Source: Brevinema_A sp051647535
GTDB lineage: Bacteria; Spirochaetota; Brevinematia; Brevinematales; Brevinemataceae
DNA: 64,000 bases
Direction: 5' to 3'
NCBI GenBank assembly: GCA_051647535.1
Contig: JBOFEA010000027.1
Coordinates: 62,001 to 126,000 of the forward strand
Shown: in pieces, positions 35,697 through 43,466 of the stretch
Numbering within the stretch: the stretch's first letter is position 1
Layout: every line of letters begins with the position of its first letter
Position numbers and translations under genes: made by a program
Notes under the pieces: generated by a model
Seen by the model: the letters and a program-made list of their open reading frames with translations, nothing else
Databases searched by the model: none
What the model was told of the DNA's origin: nothing

Positions 35697-36654
35697 AAAT
35701 AACGATGGTATTCTGCTTAAACTTTTAGAAAATATTAATCAATATTATTCAGGTGAAAAATTAGCACAAGAGTTTGGTATTTCCAGAGCTGCAGTGCACA
35801 AAAAAATTCAAAAGCTCCGTCAATTGGGCTTTATTATAGAAGCCTCTTCTCGTAATGGTTTTGTTTGCAAAAATCCTTTTCCCAATTACTTAAAGTCGGA
35901 AATTATCTATCATTATAGTAAATCTCTTTATCCTATTTATGTTTTGGAAACATGCGGATCTACTAATAAAGTTGCATATGAAATGATTGGTCAAAACAAA
36001 TCTCCTTTTTTTCTTTTTGCAAGAGATCAATCTCTTGGAAAAGGAAGAATGGGAAGAGAATGGAATATGCAGAAAGATAAAGATATTGCACTTAGTTTTG
36101 CTGCACCGGTAAATATTATCTATGATCAGTTATTTTCATTGATACAGCTTTCTTCTCTTGCGGTTTATAAAACGTTGGTTGAATTAAGCAATATGGAATT
36201 TTATATCAAGTGGCCTAATGATATTATTTCTGTAAACGATAAGAAAATTTGCGGAATACTTACAGAAAGTGTTTTTGAGGATAAGAATATCAGTTATATT
36301 GTGATAGGGATTGGTATTAACATTAATAGTATTGATTTACCTGATTTTGCTACGTCACTTTCCAGTCTTGGTGTAGAGGACATTGATATTAATAGAGTGG
36401 CAGCATTATTAATAGATAATTTTGTGGAATTATGGAAGAAGTTTCCGGACAATCAAGACGAATTATTTTTAGAATGGGAAAGTTTACTTGCTTGGAAAGG
36501 TATGAACGTTGCACTATCGAGTGGTGATAAACGCTTTGAAGGGCTATTCTCAAAAGTAAATAAAGATGGATCATTGATCTTGAATATTAATGGAAAGGAA
36601 CAAATATTCAATACCGGAGATCTTTTACAAACACAATTTAGGAAATTAGATTAA
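35689..36654 (+). CDS. birA: Biotin--protein ligase / biotin repressor BirA
   Basis: The 321-residue protein has an N-terminal winged HTH (residues about 1-60, SGEKLAQEFGISRAAVHKKIQKL), so it is the bifunctional type that can repress biotin genes. The ligase domain has the biotinyl-AMP loop GKGRMGREW, the KWPNDI segment and KICGILTE, followed by a small C-terminal SH3-like domain. It attaches biotin to carboxylase subunits. The ATG at 35689 overlaps the end of xth; the TTG just before it is ignored. Confidence 0.93.
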   Translation: MYENNDGILLKLLENINQYYSGEKLAQEFGISRAAVHKKIQKLRQLGFIIEASSRNGFVCKNPFPNYLKSEIIYHYSKSLYPIYVLETCGSTNKVAYEMIGQNKSPFFLFARDQSLGKGRMGREWNMQKDKDIALSFAAPVNIIYDQLFSLIQLSSLAVYKTLVELSNMEFYIKWPNDIISVNDKKICGILTESVFEDKNISYIVIGIGININSIDLPDFATSLSSLGVEDIDINRVAALLIDNFVELWKKFPDNQDELFLEWESLLAWKGMNVALSSGDKRFEGLFSKVNKDGSLILNINGKEQIFNTGDLLQTQFRKLD

Positions 36655-36687
36655 AAAATAAAACTGCTGTTAAGCAGTTTTATTTTT
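36654..36687. terminator. Bidirectional terminator between birA and cNMP gene
   Basis: Perfect 15-bp arms (36654-36668, 36673-36687) with a four-base loop and A/T flanks. It begins in the birA stop codon and covers the 3' end of the convergent gene. Confidence 0.85.
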
Positions 36688-37915
36688 CACTGACAATGTT
36701 GGTTCGTTTTTTGACTTGCTGAGCGTTCATTCGTCCGGAAATAGTCATAGCGCTTCTAATATTATATACATCACGTGAGAATAATTTGCCGTTTTCTATG
36801 GATAAAGCGGAATCAGTTGCTAAAATTTGATCCATAACGGATTTTCCTTCAGCAGGATCCAAACCGATAAATTGAATAATTTCTGTAGGACTCATTTCAA
36901 ATGTATAATGAAGTCCTTTTTGAAGAGGAATTCTGTTTTTTTGAAGAAGAGTTTGTAAAGCATCATAAATTTTGGTAATAGGATCACTGATAAGCTGATT
37001 AGCTAATCGTTTATATACGATCCATATTCTATCTGATAATAATTCAATAATTCTTCGAGCAATTTCAGGATGTGTTTTGATATGTATTTCAAAATTTTGC
37101 TTATTAATTCGCAGAAGAGTCACGTCAGTAGAAGCGATTGCAGAAGCGGAACGAGGGCTGTGTTCTAATAGAGCCATTTCACCGAAGATATCTTTTGTTT
37201 TGATAATGCCAAGCAAAACTTCTTTGTTTTCAATAATTTTTGTAATTTTTACTTGTCCGTCCAGCACAATATATAAATCACTACCTTCTTCATGTTCAAG
37301 GAAAATAGGCGAGCCTGATACAAATTTTTCTTGAATACCAGATTGCTGAGGAGCAATTTCTTGAGAATTATAATGGAGAGAGGATAGTTTGTCTCTTATA
37401 TCACCGGCATCAAAAGCATCCGGATAAGCTTCCAAATATTTTGTATAAGCATAACCGGCTAAGTCATATTGACCTTGGCTTTCATAATATTTTCCGATAT
37501 TAATTAAGTTAGCTAATCCTGTATTAATAACCCCTTGTTTATTAGAGGTAAATTCGGTAATTGTTGTATTATATTTTCGTAAACGGTTAGAGAAATAACG
37601 TATAATTTTCATTGCAACCGGAGCCATTTGCTTGATTAACAATTCAAATTGTTCGTAACGAACGATAATTAACGAACTGTCTTCGAGTACCTTAATACTT
37701 GAAATTCTAGGGCGTCGGCTCATACAGTCCAAAACTCCAAAAAAATCTCCTGCACCAATAATAAGTTCAGGTTCACCTGTTAAACTGTTAAGAGGATTTT
37801 CTTCGATTAATTTTCCTTGGCGTACAATATAAAATTCGCCACTGTCACTTTGTTCTTCGACATAAACATATGTACCAGCTCGAAAATTTACTGTCTTAAA
37901 TTTTATTGGCTCCAT
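36680..37915 (-). CDS. Protein with two cyclic-nucleotide-binding domains
   Basis: A 411-residue protein with two CAP-type sensor domains: residues about 10-115 (GEFYIVRQGKLI...GAGDFFGVLDCMSRRPRISSI) and 195-310 (GSDLYIVLDGQVKI...DIFGEMALLEHSPRSASAIA). Only the second contains the full phosphate-binding FGEMALLEHSPRSA cassette, so only it is likely to bind cAMP/cGMP. A TPR-like helical pair lies between them, and the C-terminal ~90 residues resemble a winged helix (MSPTEIIQFIGLDPAEGKSV). This domain order is known in spirochaetes. It may be a regulator; DNA binding is not certain. Confidence 0.82.
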   Translation of the reverse strand: MEPIKFKTVNFRAGTYVYVEEQSDSGEFYIVRQGKLIEENPLNSLTGEPELIIGAGDFFGVLDCMSRRPRISSIKVLEDSSLIIVRYEQFELLIKQMAPVAMKIIRYFSNRLRKYNTTITEFTSNKQGVINTGLANLINIGKYYESQGQYDLAGYAYTKYLEAYPDAFDAGDIRDKLSSLHYNSQEIAPQQSGIQEKFVSGSPIFLEHEEGSDLYIVLDGQVKITKIIENKEVLLGIIKTKDIFGEMALLEHSPRSASAIASTDVTLLRINKQNFEIHIKTHPEIARRIIELLSDRIWIVYKRLANQLISDPITKIYDALQTLLQKNRIPLQKGLHYTFEMSPTEIIQFIGLDPAEGKSVMDQILATDSALSIENGKLFSRDVYNIRSAMTISGRMNAQQVKKRTNIVSEK

Positions 37916-37937
37916 ATTTTCCTCGTTGTATTATTTT

Positions 37938-39188
37938 TTACTGATTTTGATAGATAGGGAATTTAGTACACAAATCAATGACTTCATGTTTAATTCCGGA
38001 TAATTTTGCAATATCGGAGTGATTGTTAATAATGTTATTGATCCAAGATCCGATTATTTTACATTCCTGTTGTTTCATACCTCTGGATGTAATAGCAGGT
38101 GTTCCTATACGGATACCGGATGGTTTCATAGGTGGTGCAGTATCAAAAGGAATAGTATTTTTGTTTAGGGTTATACTTACAGAATCACAGAGATCTGAAA
38201 TTTGTTTACCGTTTGCTCCGCTGTTTCTCAAATCCACAATGAACAAATGGTTATCAGTACCGCCACTAATTATAGGGAATCCATAATTTGTTAATTCTTC
38301 GGCTAACGTTTGAGCATTAATGATCACCTGTTGTTGATATAAAGAAAATTCGGGTTTTAATGCTTCATTAAAGGATACGGCTTTTGCTGCAATAACATGA
38401 ACAAGAGGACCGCCCTGCATACCAGGAAAGATTATTTTATCGATGCGAGCTGCATGTTCCTTTTTACAAAGAATCAATCCTCCGCGAGGACCTCGTAATG
38501 TTTTATGTGTTGTTGATGTGATGATATCAGCATAAGGTACGGGATTTGGATGAAGACCTGCAGCTATTAATCCTGCTATATGAGCCATATCTACAATTAA
38601 ATAAGCTCCAACTTCATCACAAATATTTCGAAATTCTTTAAAATCTATTATTCGTGAATATGCTGATGCACCGGCAATAATGACCTTGGGTTTGGTTTCA
38701 AAAGCGATTTTTCTGATGTTGTCGTAGTCTAACATCATTGTATCAGGATTAAGATCATAACTGAATGCTTTATAATTCATTCCTGAAAAGTTTAAATGAA
38801 ATCCATGTGTCAAATGTCCGCCTGCATTTAATCCCATTCCAAGAAGTGTATCTCCCGGATTCAGTAATGCCATAAACGCTGCCATATTAGCTTGAGAACC
38901 TGAATGGGCTTGTACGTTAGCATGTTCGGCACCAAATAATTGTTTGGCACGTTCTATTGCTAAATTTTCTACTATATCGGCAAACTCACATCCACCGTAG
39001 TATCTTTTACCGGGATATCCTTCTGCATATTTGTTGGTAAAAATGCTTCCCTGAGCTGCAAGCACGGCCGAGGAAACAATATTTTCCGATGCAATTAATT
39101 CGATAGTATTCTGTTGGCGTTGTAATTCCTGATTAATAGCTTGATATATATCAGTATCAAACTCTTCCAAAATTTGATTATTTGTCAA
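37938..39188 (-). CDS. glyA: Serine hydroxymethyltransferase
   Basis: GlyA interconverts serine and glycine with tetrahydrofolate and PLP. The family segments are IASENIVS, TNKYAEGYPGKRYYGGCEF, the PLP-lysine motif TSTTHKTLRGPRGG, and the C-terminal RIGTPAITSRGM. An ATG exists at 39221, but CTCCTCC (39197-39203; GGAGGAG on the coding strand) lies eight bases before a TTG at 39188. That TTG gives a 416-residue protein of usual length, so it is chosen as the start. A promoter is present at 39284-39312. Confidence 0.95.
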   Translation of the reverse strand: MTNNQILEEFDTDIYQAINQELQRQQNTIELIASENIVSSAVLAAQGSIFTNKYAEGYPGKRYYGGCEFADIVENLAIERAKQLFGAEHANVQAHSGSQANMAAFMALLNPGDTLLGMGLNAGGHLTHGFHLNFSGMNYKAFSYDLNPDTMMLDYDNIRKIAFETKPKVIIAGASAYSRIIDFKEFRNICDEVGAYLIVDMAHIAGLIAAGLHPNPVPYADIITSTTHKTLRGPRGGLILCKKEHAARIDKIIFPGMQGGPLVHVIAAKAVSFNEALKPEFSLYQQQVIINAQTLAEELTNYGFPIISGGTDNHLFIVDLRNSGANGKQISDLCDSVSITLNKNTIPFDTAPPMKPSGIRIGTPAITSRGMKQQECKIIGSWINNIINNHSDIAKLSGIKHEVIDLCTKFPIYQNQ

Positions 39189-39283
39189 AATTTTGTCTCC
39201 TCCAATCATTACGTCAATCATCTGTAGACAGTTCGAATATCTGATGATTCAATATTAAATGATTATTCAAATATATCCCATAA

Positions 39284-39312
39284 ATTATAAAATATATTTA
39301 AAAATTTTTCAA
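39284..39312 (-). promoter_or_regulatory. Promoter for glyA
   Basis: On the minus strand TTGAAA (39307-39312), 17 bases, TATAAT (39284-39289). The leader to the TTG start is about 90 nt. Confidence 0.55.
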
Positions 39313-39652
39313 GTAATCTCATCATTAATTATTAAAATATTAGTTTGATAAAAAACTATAGTATATAATCCTGTATATTGTTTTCAACTTACTGTATTAT
39401 TGAGCTTGCATATGCCGGAAGGTATAATTATTAAATATATATCATTGTTGTCTTGTTGTTGTGAAAGTATTTAAAATAAATTTTAAATAAAATATAGGAT
39501 ATTTGTAATATTAATAAAATTATTCAAAAAATCTAATTTTAAATAAATTTTTTACAAAAATTTTAGTATATTTTAATGATAACAATATTCCATATATGAT
39601 AAAGAAGTTATTTTTATTAAAAATCACATAATATATAATAATATTTTTAATA
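39313..39652. other. AT-rich intergenic region without a gene
   Basis: About 340 bases between the glyA and ula promoters, mostly A/T. No open frame, hairpin with T tract or recognisable riboswitch was seen; possible sites for PTS regulators cannot be picked out by eye. Confidence 0.4.
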
Positions 39653-39680
39653 TTGATTTAAATTGTTTTTGTTATATAAT
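39653..39680 (+). promoter_or_regulatory. Promoter for ulaCBA
   Basis: TTGATT (39653-39658), 16 bases, TATAAT (39675-39680), 40 bases before ulaC. Confidence 0.5.
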
Positions 39681-39719
39681 GAGTATTATAAACTAATTAT
39701 TTCTATAGGAGTAAAAGAT

Positions 39720-40175
39720 ATGGAATTTGTTAATCAATTGAAACAAAATGATTCTGTACAGTTTGTTCAAAAAATGAGTTCATGGCAGGATGCTATTAAA
39801 TTATGTTTCGAGCCTTTGCTCCAAAACCAAAGTATTACCTCTGGATATGTGGCACATGCAATACAAAGCGGTCAGGATTTAAATTTCTATTATTTGATTG
39901 CTCCCGGTTTGGCAATGCCTCATACACGTCCAGAGTATGGAGTAGAAAAAAATGGGATTTCTTTGTTGATAGTCAAAGAGGGTGTGGAGTTTGAATCACA
40001 TGAATTTAACCCTATTTATTGTTTAATAGGATTGGCGGCTCTTGATAATGATAAACACATTGAATTAATGGAGAATATAGTTGATATTTTCGGTGGGCAT
40101 GAGGATGTTGTTGACAATTTGAGAAAGTTTTCCGAGAAATCACAAGTAATAGATTATTTAACAAAATTATCATAA
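39720..40175 (+). CDS. ulaC: PTS ascorbate-type EIIA component
   Basis: A 151-residue EIIA protein of the mannitol/fructose-fold PTS group. The phosphoryl-accepting histidine is H68 in APGLAMPHTRPE. It takes phosphate from HPr and passes it to EIIB. TAGGAG before the ATG at 39720 fixes the start; the open frame runs 19 codons further up without a site. The order ulaC-ulaB-ulaA with short gaps shows an operon. Downstream ascorbate catabolism genes (UlaG, UlaD) are absent. Confidence 0.88.
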   Translation: MEFVNQLKQNDSVQFVQKMSSWQDAIKLCFEPLLQNQSITSGYVAHAIQSGQDLNFYYLIAPGLAMPHTRPEYGVEKNGISLLIVKEGVEFESHEFNPIYCLIGLAALDNDKHIELMENIVDIFGGHEDVVDNLRKFSEKSQVIDYLTKLS

Positions 40176-40195
40176 TAAAGAGTAGGAGTATTGCG

Positions 40196-40486
40196 ATGAA
40201 GAAAACTTTTATTGCGGCATGCGGTTCTGGATTGGGATCGTCACTGATTATTTCTATGAATATATCCAAAGTTCTTCAAGAATTAGGTATTGAGGGTAAT
40301 GTCGAACATTGTGATATTTCCAGTTTAACGTTCAAAGACGGCGATTATTATGTATTGGGCAAGGATGTTGCGGAGTCATCGGCAGTAGGCGGGATTGACA
40401 AAAACAAAATTATTGTATTAACCAATATTTTAAGTTTAAATGAGTTAAAAGAAAAAATTATCGCGTTGAATCTGCATACTCGTTAG
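40196..40486 (+). CDS. ulaB: PTS ascorbate-type EIIB component
   Basis: A 96-residue EIIB of the lactose/ascorbate fold. The phosphocysteine loop is ACGSGLGSS with C9 as acceptor. Phosphate moves from EIIA-H68 to this Cys and then to the incoming sugar acid. The gene lies 20 bases after ulaC with AGTAGGAG upstream. Confidence 0.9.
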   Translation: MKKTFIAACGSGLGSSLIISMNISKVLQELGIEGNVEHCDISSLTFKDGDYYVLGKDVAESSAVGGIDKNKIIVLTNILSLNELKEKIIALNLHTR

Positions 40487-40497
40487 GAGAATATTTT

Positions 40498-41760
40498 ATG
40501 TTAAAGTTTGCAGTAGATTTATTAAGTCAAGCGTCAATATTAGTAGCATTATTTACAATGTGTGGCTTGATCTTTTTGAAAAAATCGGTAAGTGAAATTA
40601 TTTCAGGAGCAATGAAGTCGTTAATTGGGTTTATTCTTCTGGGTGCGGGTGCGGGAGTAATTGTTAATTCGTTAACACCGTTTGGAATGATGATAGAGCA
40701 AGCGTTCAATGTTCAAGGAGTGATTCCTAATAACGAAGCTATTGTTGCTGTTGCTTTAGCTCAATATGGAACACAAGTTTCGTTAGTAATGATTGTTTCA
40801 ATGTTTATTCATCTTCTGATTGCACGTTTTACACCGATTAAGTTCATTTTTTTGACAGGTCATCATATTTTTTATATGGGTGCGATGATTACGGTGATTT
40901 ATGCATCGGCTGGTTTAAGTGGCTGGAAGCTTGTGGGGTTGTCTTCGATGACCAATGCTTTAGTGATGAGTTTTTCTCCTCTGCTTACCAAACGTTTTAT
41001 GCCTAAGATCGTCGGAGAAGAAAATAACATTGCTATGGGGCATTTTTCTAATTTAACATATTTGATTTCAGCATTAATAGGAAAAGCTGTAGGTAAAAAT
41101 TCTCCTTCTACAGAAGAATTTACTGTTCCTAAACAATGGTCGTTTTTACGTGATAATATTCTTTCTATTGCATTAACTATGTCAATTTTGTATATTACTG
41201 CAGCATGTTTTGCCGGCAGTGAATATATAGAAGCCAATCTGTCTCAAGGTGTACATTTCTTGGTGTTTGCATTAATTCAAGGGGTGACTTTTGCTGCCGG
41301 GGTTTCGATTGTGTTGTCCGGTGTGCGTATGATTATTGGTGAAATTATTCCTGCGTTCAAAGGTATTTCCGATATTCTTGTGCCTAATGCCGTACCGGCT
41401 TTGGATTGTCCTGTGGTGTTTCCTTATGCACCTAATGCAGTTTTATTGGGGTTTTTGTTTAGCTTTTTGGGTGGTTTGGTTGGCGTAGTTGTTCAAAGTT
41501 TTATTGGATCAACTCTTATTATTCCCGGTGTGGTTCCTCATTTTTTTGTTGGAGCAACGGCAGGTGTTTTCGGTAACGCTACAGGTGGTCGCCGAGGCTG
41601 TATTTTAGGTTCGTTTGTTAACGGATTATTACTAGCGTTTCTTCCTGCAATGCTTCTTCCTGTGTTGGGTGATCTCGGATTTCAAAATACAACTTTCAGC
41701 GATGGGGATTTTGTCGGTTTGGGTCTTATTATAGGGGTCATTGCTGATTTCTTTAAGTAA
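40498..41760 (+). CDS. ulaA: PTS ascorbate-type EIIC permease
   Basis: A 420-residue polytopic permease with about ten hydrophobic helices. Typical UlaA features include LGAGAGVIVNSLTPFG, FLTGHHIFYMGAMI, the DILVPNAVPALDCPVVFPYAPNA segment and GNATGGRRG. With UlaB and UlaC it would import and phosphorylate L-ascorbate or a related compound. A strong terminator follows. Because the catabolic genes are missing nearby, the true substrate could differ. Confidence 0.9.
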   Translation: MLKFAVDLLSQASILVALFTMCGLIFLKKSVSEIISGAMKSLIGFILLGAGAGVIVNSLTPFGMMIEQAFNVQGVIPNNEAIVAVALAQYGTQVSLVMIVSMFIHLLIARFTPIKFIFLTGHHIFYMGAMITVIYASAGLSGWKLVGLSSMTNALVMSFSPLLTKRFMPKIVGEENNIAMGHFSNLTYLISALIGKAVGKNSPSTEEFTVPKQWSFLRDNILSIALTMSILYITAACFAGSEYIEANLSQGVHFLVFALIQGVTFAAGVSIVLSGVRMIIGEIIPAFKGISDILVPNAVPALDCPVVFPYAPNAVLLGFLFSFLGGLVGVVVQSFIGSTLIIPGVVPHFFVGATAGVFGNATGGRRGCILGSFVNGLLLAFLPAMLLPVLGDLGFQNTTFSDGDFVGLGLIIGVIADFFK

Positions 41761-41793
41761 AATCTTCAATGTTCTGATAGAATAAATTAAACT

Positions 41794-41840
41794 ACAAAAC
41801 GCTTCCGAAAATAATATGTTTCAGAAGCGTTTTGTTTTTG
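41794..41840 (+). terminator. Terminator after ulaA
   Basis: 12-bp arms ACAAAACGCTTC (41794-41805) and GAAGCGTTTTGT (41824-41835) with extra pairing in the loop and a T tract. Confidence 0.85.
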
Positions 41841-41872
41841 ATAGTTTAATATAGTAATTTTTTGTAAAAATA

Positions 41873-41901
41873 TTGACTATTATTTTGATTTATGTTATAA
41901 T
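41873..41901 (+). promoter_or_regulatory. Promoter of RNA copy 1
   Basis: TTGACT (41873-41878), 17 bases, TATAAT (41896-41901); initiation expected near 41908, where the first paired arm begins. Confidence 0.8.
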
Positions 41902-41907
41902 AATTAT

Positions 41908-42251
41908 GCATTAATCCAAAGATCTGTTAGGATCTTTTTATTTTCTATCTTATACGACAAAAGATAGAGATTTTCTGTGTGGAAGATCTTTTTTTGATTT
42001 TGTAGTATAAGAATGTGTCTGAATATTTGTTTTTAGTACTTTGCCGTGTATATTTTATATTAAATTGCCCATAGCAGTTTGTATAATTTAGAGCGGTGAA
42101 GTACTAAGTAGAAATATTTGGATCAGTGTCTTTGGATTAATGCAATACAACTGTCTATGGGCATTTTTGATTTGAAGTTCTAAAATTGTATTGCATCATT
42201 ATCAAATATCAAAACAAAAGCTCATAGTATAGTAACTATGAGCTTTTTTTT
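41908..42251 (+). ncRNA. Structured RNA, copy 1
   Basis: Predicted pairings: closing stem 41908-41921 with 42130-42143 (14 bp, no mismatch); stem B 42033-42047 with 42093-42107 (15 bp with G-U pairs); hairpin arms 42143-42150 with 42186-42193. A pseudoknot joins GCCCATAG (42067-42074) and CTATGGGC (42155-42162), extendable by CAGTT/AACTG past one bulge. An inner hairpin TCTATCTT...AAGATAG has a loop CTTATAC that can pair GTATAAG downstream. The transcript ends at the hairpin 42216-42228/42235-42247 plus T8. No match to tmRNA, RNase P, 6S or SRP signatures was found. Confidence 0.75.
42216..42251 (+). terminator. Terminator of RNA copy 1
   Basis: 13-bp stem with six-base loop and T8. Confidence 0.85.
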
Positions 42252-42260
42252 ATCGAAATC

Positions 42261-42347
42261 ACAGGCAGGCGGTCGGAATTTCAACGAAACCACAATTAAG
42301 GTAGGCGGTGGGGGGAATTGAAAGGAAGGTCGCTCTGTCTGTTTTTT
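42261..42347 (+). ncRNA. Second hairpin module, copy 1
   Basis: ACAGGCAGG at the start pairs with the CTCTGTCTGT end (9 bp with G-U), then CGGTC with GGTCG after a bulge, then TTTCAA with TTGAAA. A GGTGGGGGG run sits in the interior and a T6 run follows the stem, like a second terminator. It could be the 3' part of a longer RNA or a separate processed RNA. Confidence 0.5.
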
Positions 42348-42367
42348 ATTTATGGATCAAATAAATA

Positions 42368-42396
42368 TTGACTATTATTTTGATTTATGTTATAAT
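42368..42396 (+). promoter_or_regulatory. Promoter of RNA copy 2
   Basis: TTGACT (42368-42373), 17 bases, TATAAT (42391-42396). Confidence 0.8.
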
Positions 42397-42402
42397 AATT
42401 AT

Positions 42403-42745
42403 GCTAACGTTTTAGGATCAGAAATGATCTTTTTATTTTCTATCTTATACGACAAAAGATAGAGATTTTCTGTGTGGAAGATCTTTTTTTTGATTTTGTA
42501 GTATAAGAATGTGTCTGAATATTTGTTTTTAGTACTTACTTCTAGTAAGTTTATATTAAATTGCCTATAGCAGTTTGTATAATTTTAGAAGTAAGTACTA
42601 AGTAGAAATATTTAGATCAGCATCCTAAAATGTTAGCAATACAACTGTCTATGGGCATTTTTGATTTGAAGTTCTAAAATTGTATTGTAGTATTAATCTG
42701 ATATCAAAACAAAAACTCATAGTACAGTAACTATGAGTTTTTTTA
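42403..42745 (+). ncRNA. Structured RNA, copy 2
   Basis: Same architecture as copy 1 with different sequence in stems. Closing stem 42403-42415 with 42625-42637 (13 bp, one G-U). GATCAGAAATGATC (42416-42429) is a hairpin with a GAAA tetraloop. Stem B 42529-42544 with 42586-42601 is a perfect 16-bp helix, unrelated in its inner half to copy 1. The pseudoknot is GCCTATAG (42563-42570) with CTATGGGC (42649-42656), using a G-U pair. The terminator hairpin spans 42711-42745. Confidence 0.75.
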
Positions 42746-42753
42746 TTTAAATT

Positions 42754-42841
42754 ACAGGCAGACGGTCGGAATTTCAACGAAACCACAATTAAGGTAGGCG
42801 GTGGGGGGAAGTTGAAAGGAAGGTCGCTCTGTCTGTTTTTT
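42754..42841 (+). ncRNA. Second hairpin module, copy 2
   Basis: Same as the copy 1 module; the outer stem has A-U where copy 1 has G-U, and TTTCAAC pairs with GTTGAAA (7 bp). Ends in T6. Confidence 0.5.
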
Positions 42842-42861
42842 ATTTATAGATAAAAAAAATA

Positions 42862-42890
42862 TTGACTGTGATATTGATTTGTGCTATAAT
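42862..42890 (+). promoter_or_regulatory. Promoter of RNA copy 3
   Basis: TTGACT (42862-42867), 17 bases of partly different sequence, TATAAT (42885-42890). The boxes are kept while the spacer changes. Confidence 0.8.
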
Positions 42891-42896
42891 AATGGT

Positions 42897-43239
42897 GCTA
42901 TAAATTGTAGATCAGAAATGATCTTTTTATTTTCTATCTTATACAATAAAAGATAGAGATTTTCTGTATGGAAGATCTTTTTTTTGATTTTGTAGTATAA
43001 GAATGTGTCTGAATATTTGTTTTTAGTACTTACTTCTAGTAAGTTTATATTAAATTGTCCATAGCAGTTTGTATAATTTTAGAAGTAAGTACTAAGTAGA
43101 AATATTTAGATCATATCTATAATTTATAGCAATACAACTGTCTATGGGCATTTTTGATTTGAAATTCTAAAATTGTATTGCATCATTATCAAATATCAAA
43201 ACAAAAACTCATAGTATAGTAACTATGAGTTTTTTTTAT
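42897..43239 (+). ncRNA. Structured RNA, copy 3
   Basis: Closing stem 42897-42909 with 43118-43130 (one G-U), again a third sequence. The GAAA hairpin is at 42910-42923. Stem B is 43023-43038 with 43080-43095 (perfect, as copy 2). The pseudoknot is GTCCATAG (43057-43064) with CTATGGGC (43142-43149), a different G-U position from copy 2. The terminator is 43203-43238. Confidence 0.75.
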
Positions 43240-43246
43240 TCAAATT

Positions 43247-43334
43247 ACAGGCAGACGGTCGGAATTTCAACGAAACCACAATTAAGGTTGGCGGTGGGGG
43301 GAGTTGAAAGGAAGGTCGCTCTGTCTGTTTTTTA
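43247..43334 (+). ncRNA. Second hairpin module, copy 3
   Basis: Nearly identical to the copy 2 module, ending in a T6 run at 43328-43333. Confidence 0.5.
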
Positions 43335-43431
43335 TTTATGGATAAAATACTAGGATGTTGTAGAATTTTAATTGTTTTAATGTAGATAAACAAAAAAAAT
43401 GGTATAAAATAAATCTTTTTTAACAAAAGTA

Positions 43432-43460
43432 TAGACATTTATGCTAAAATGTTTTATAAT
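43432..43460 (+). promoter_or_regulatory. Promoter of a small RNA candidate
   Basis: TAGACA (43432-43437), 17 bases, TATAAT (43455-43460). Confidence 0.6.
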
Positions 43461-43466
43461 AAATAA

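Larger units (their letters stand above)
41873..43334 (+). repeat. Three tandem ~495-bp units, each promoter + structured RNA + hairpin module
   Basis: Units start at 41873, 42368 and 42862 (period 495 and 494). Each contains a TTGACT-17-TATAAT promoter, a ~343-nt predicted RNA with a U-tailed hairpin, and a G-rich ~85-nt second module with its own T run. Units 2 and 3 are most alike. Sequence differences concentrate in paired arms and keep the pairing. No credible protein frame spans a unit. Confidence 0.93.

Noticed and set aside
41908..42251. tmRNA, RNase P RNA, 6S RNA, SRP RNA, group I or II intron
   Set aside because: The hallmark sequences of these RNAs (for example GAGGAAAGUCC of RNase P, the tmRNA tRNA-like ends, group II domain V) are absent, and three copies would be odd for them.
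41908..43334. Retron msr-msd RNA, because the ends pair like a1/a2 arms
   Set aside because: No reverse transcriptase gene is anywhere in the window and the units have terminators and a pseudoknot unlike known msr-msd.
41873..43334. CRISPR array
   Set aside because: Period of ~495 bases with no short repeat-spacer structure and no cas genes.
43223..43438. 71-codon minus-strand frame across the end of RNA unit 3
   Set aside because: It is the complement of the hairpin module and terminator, has no ribosome site and arises from the RNA sequence.
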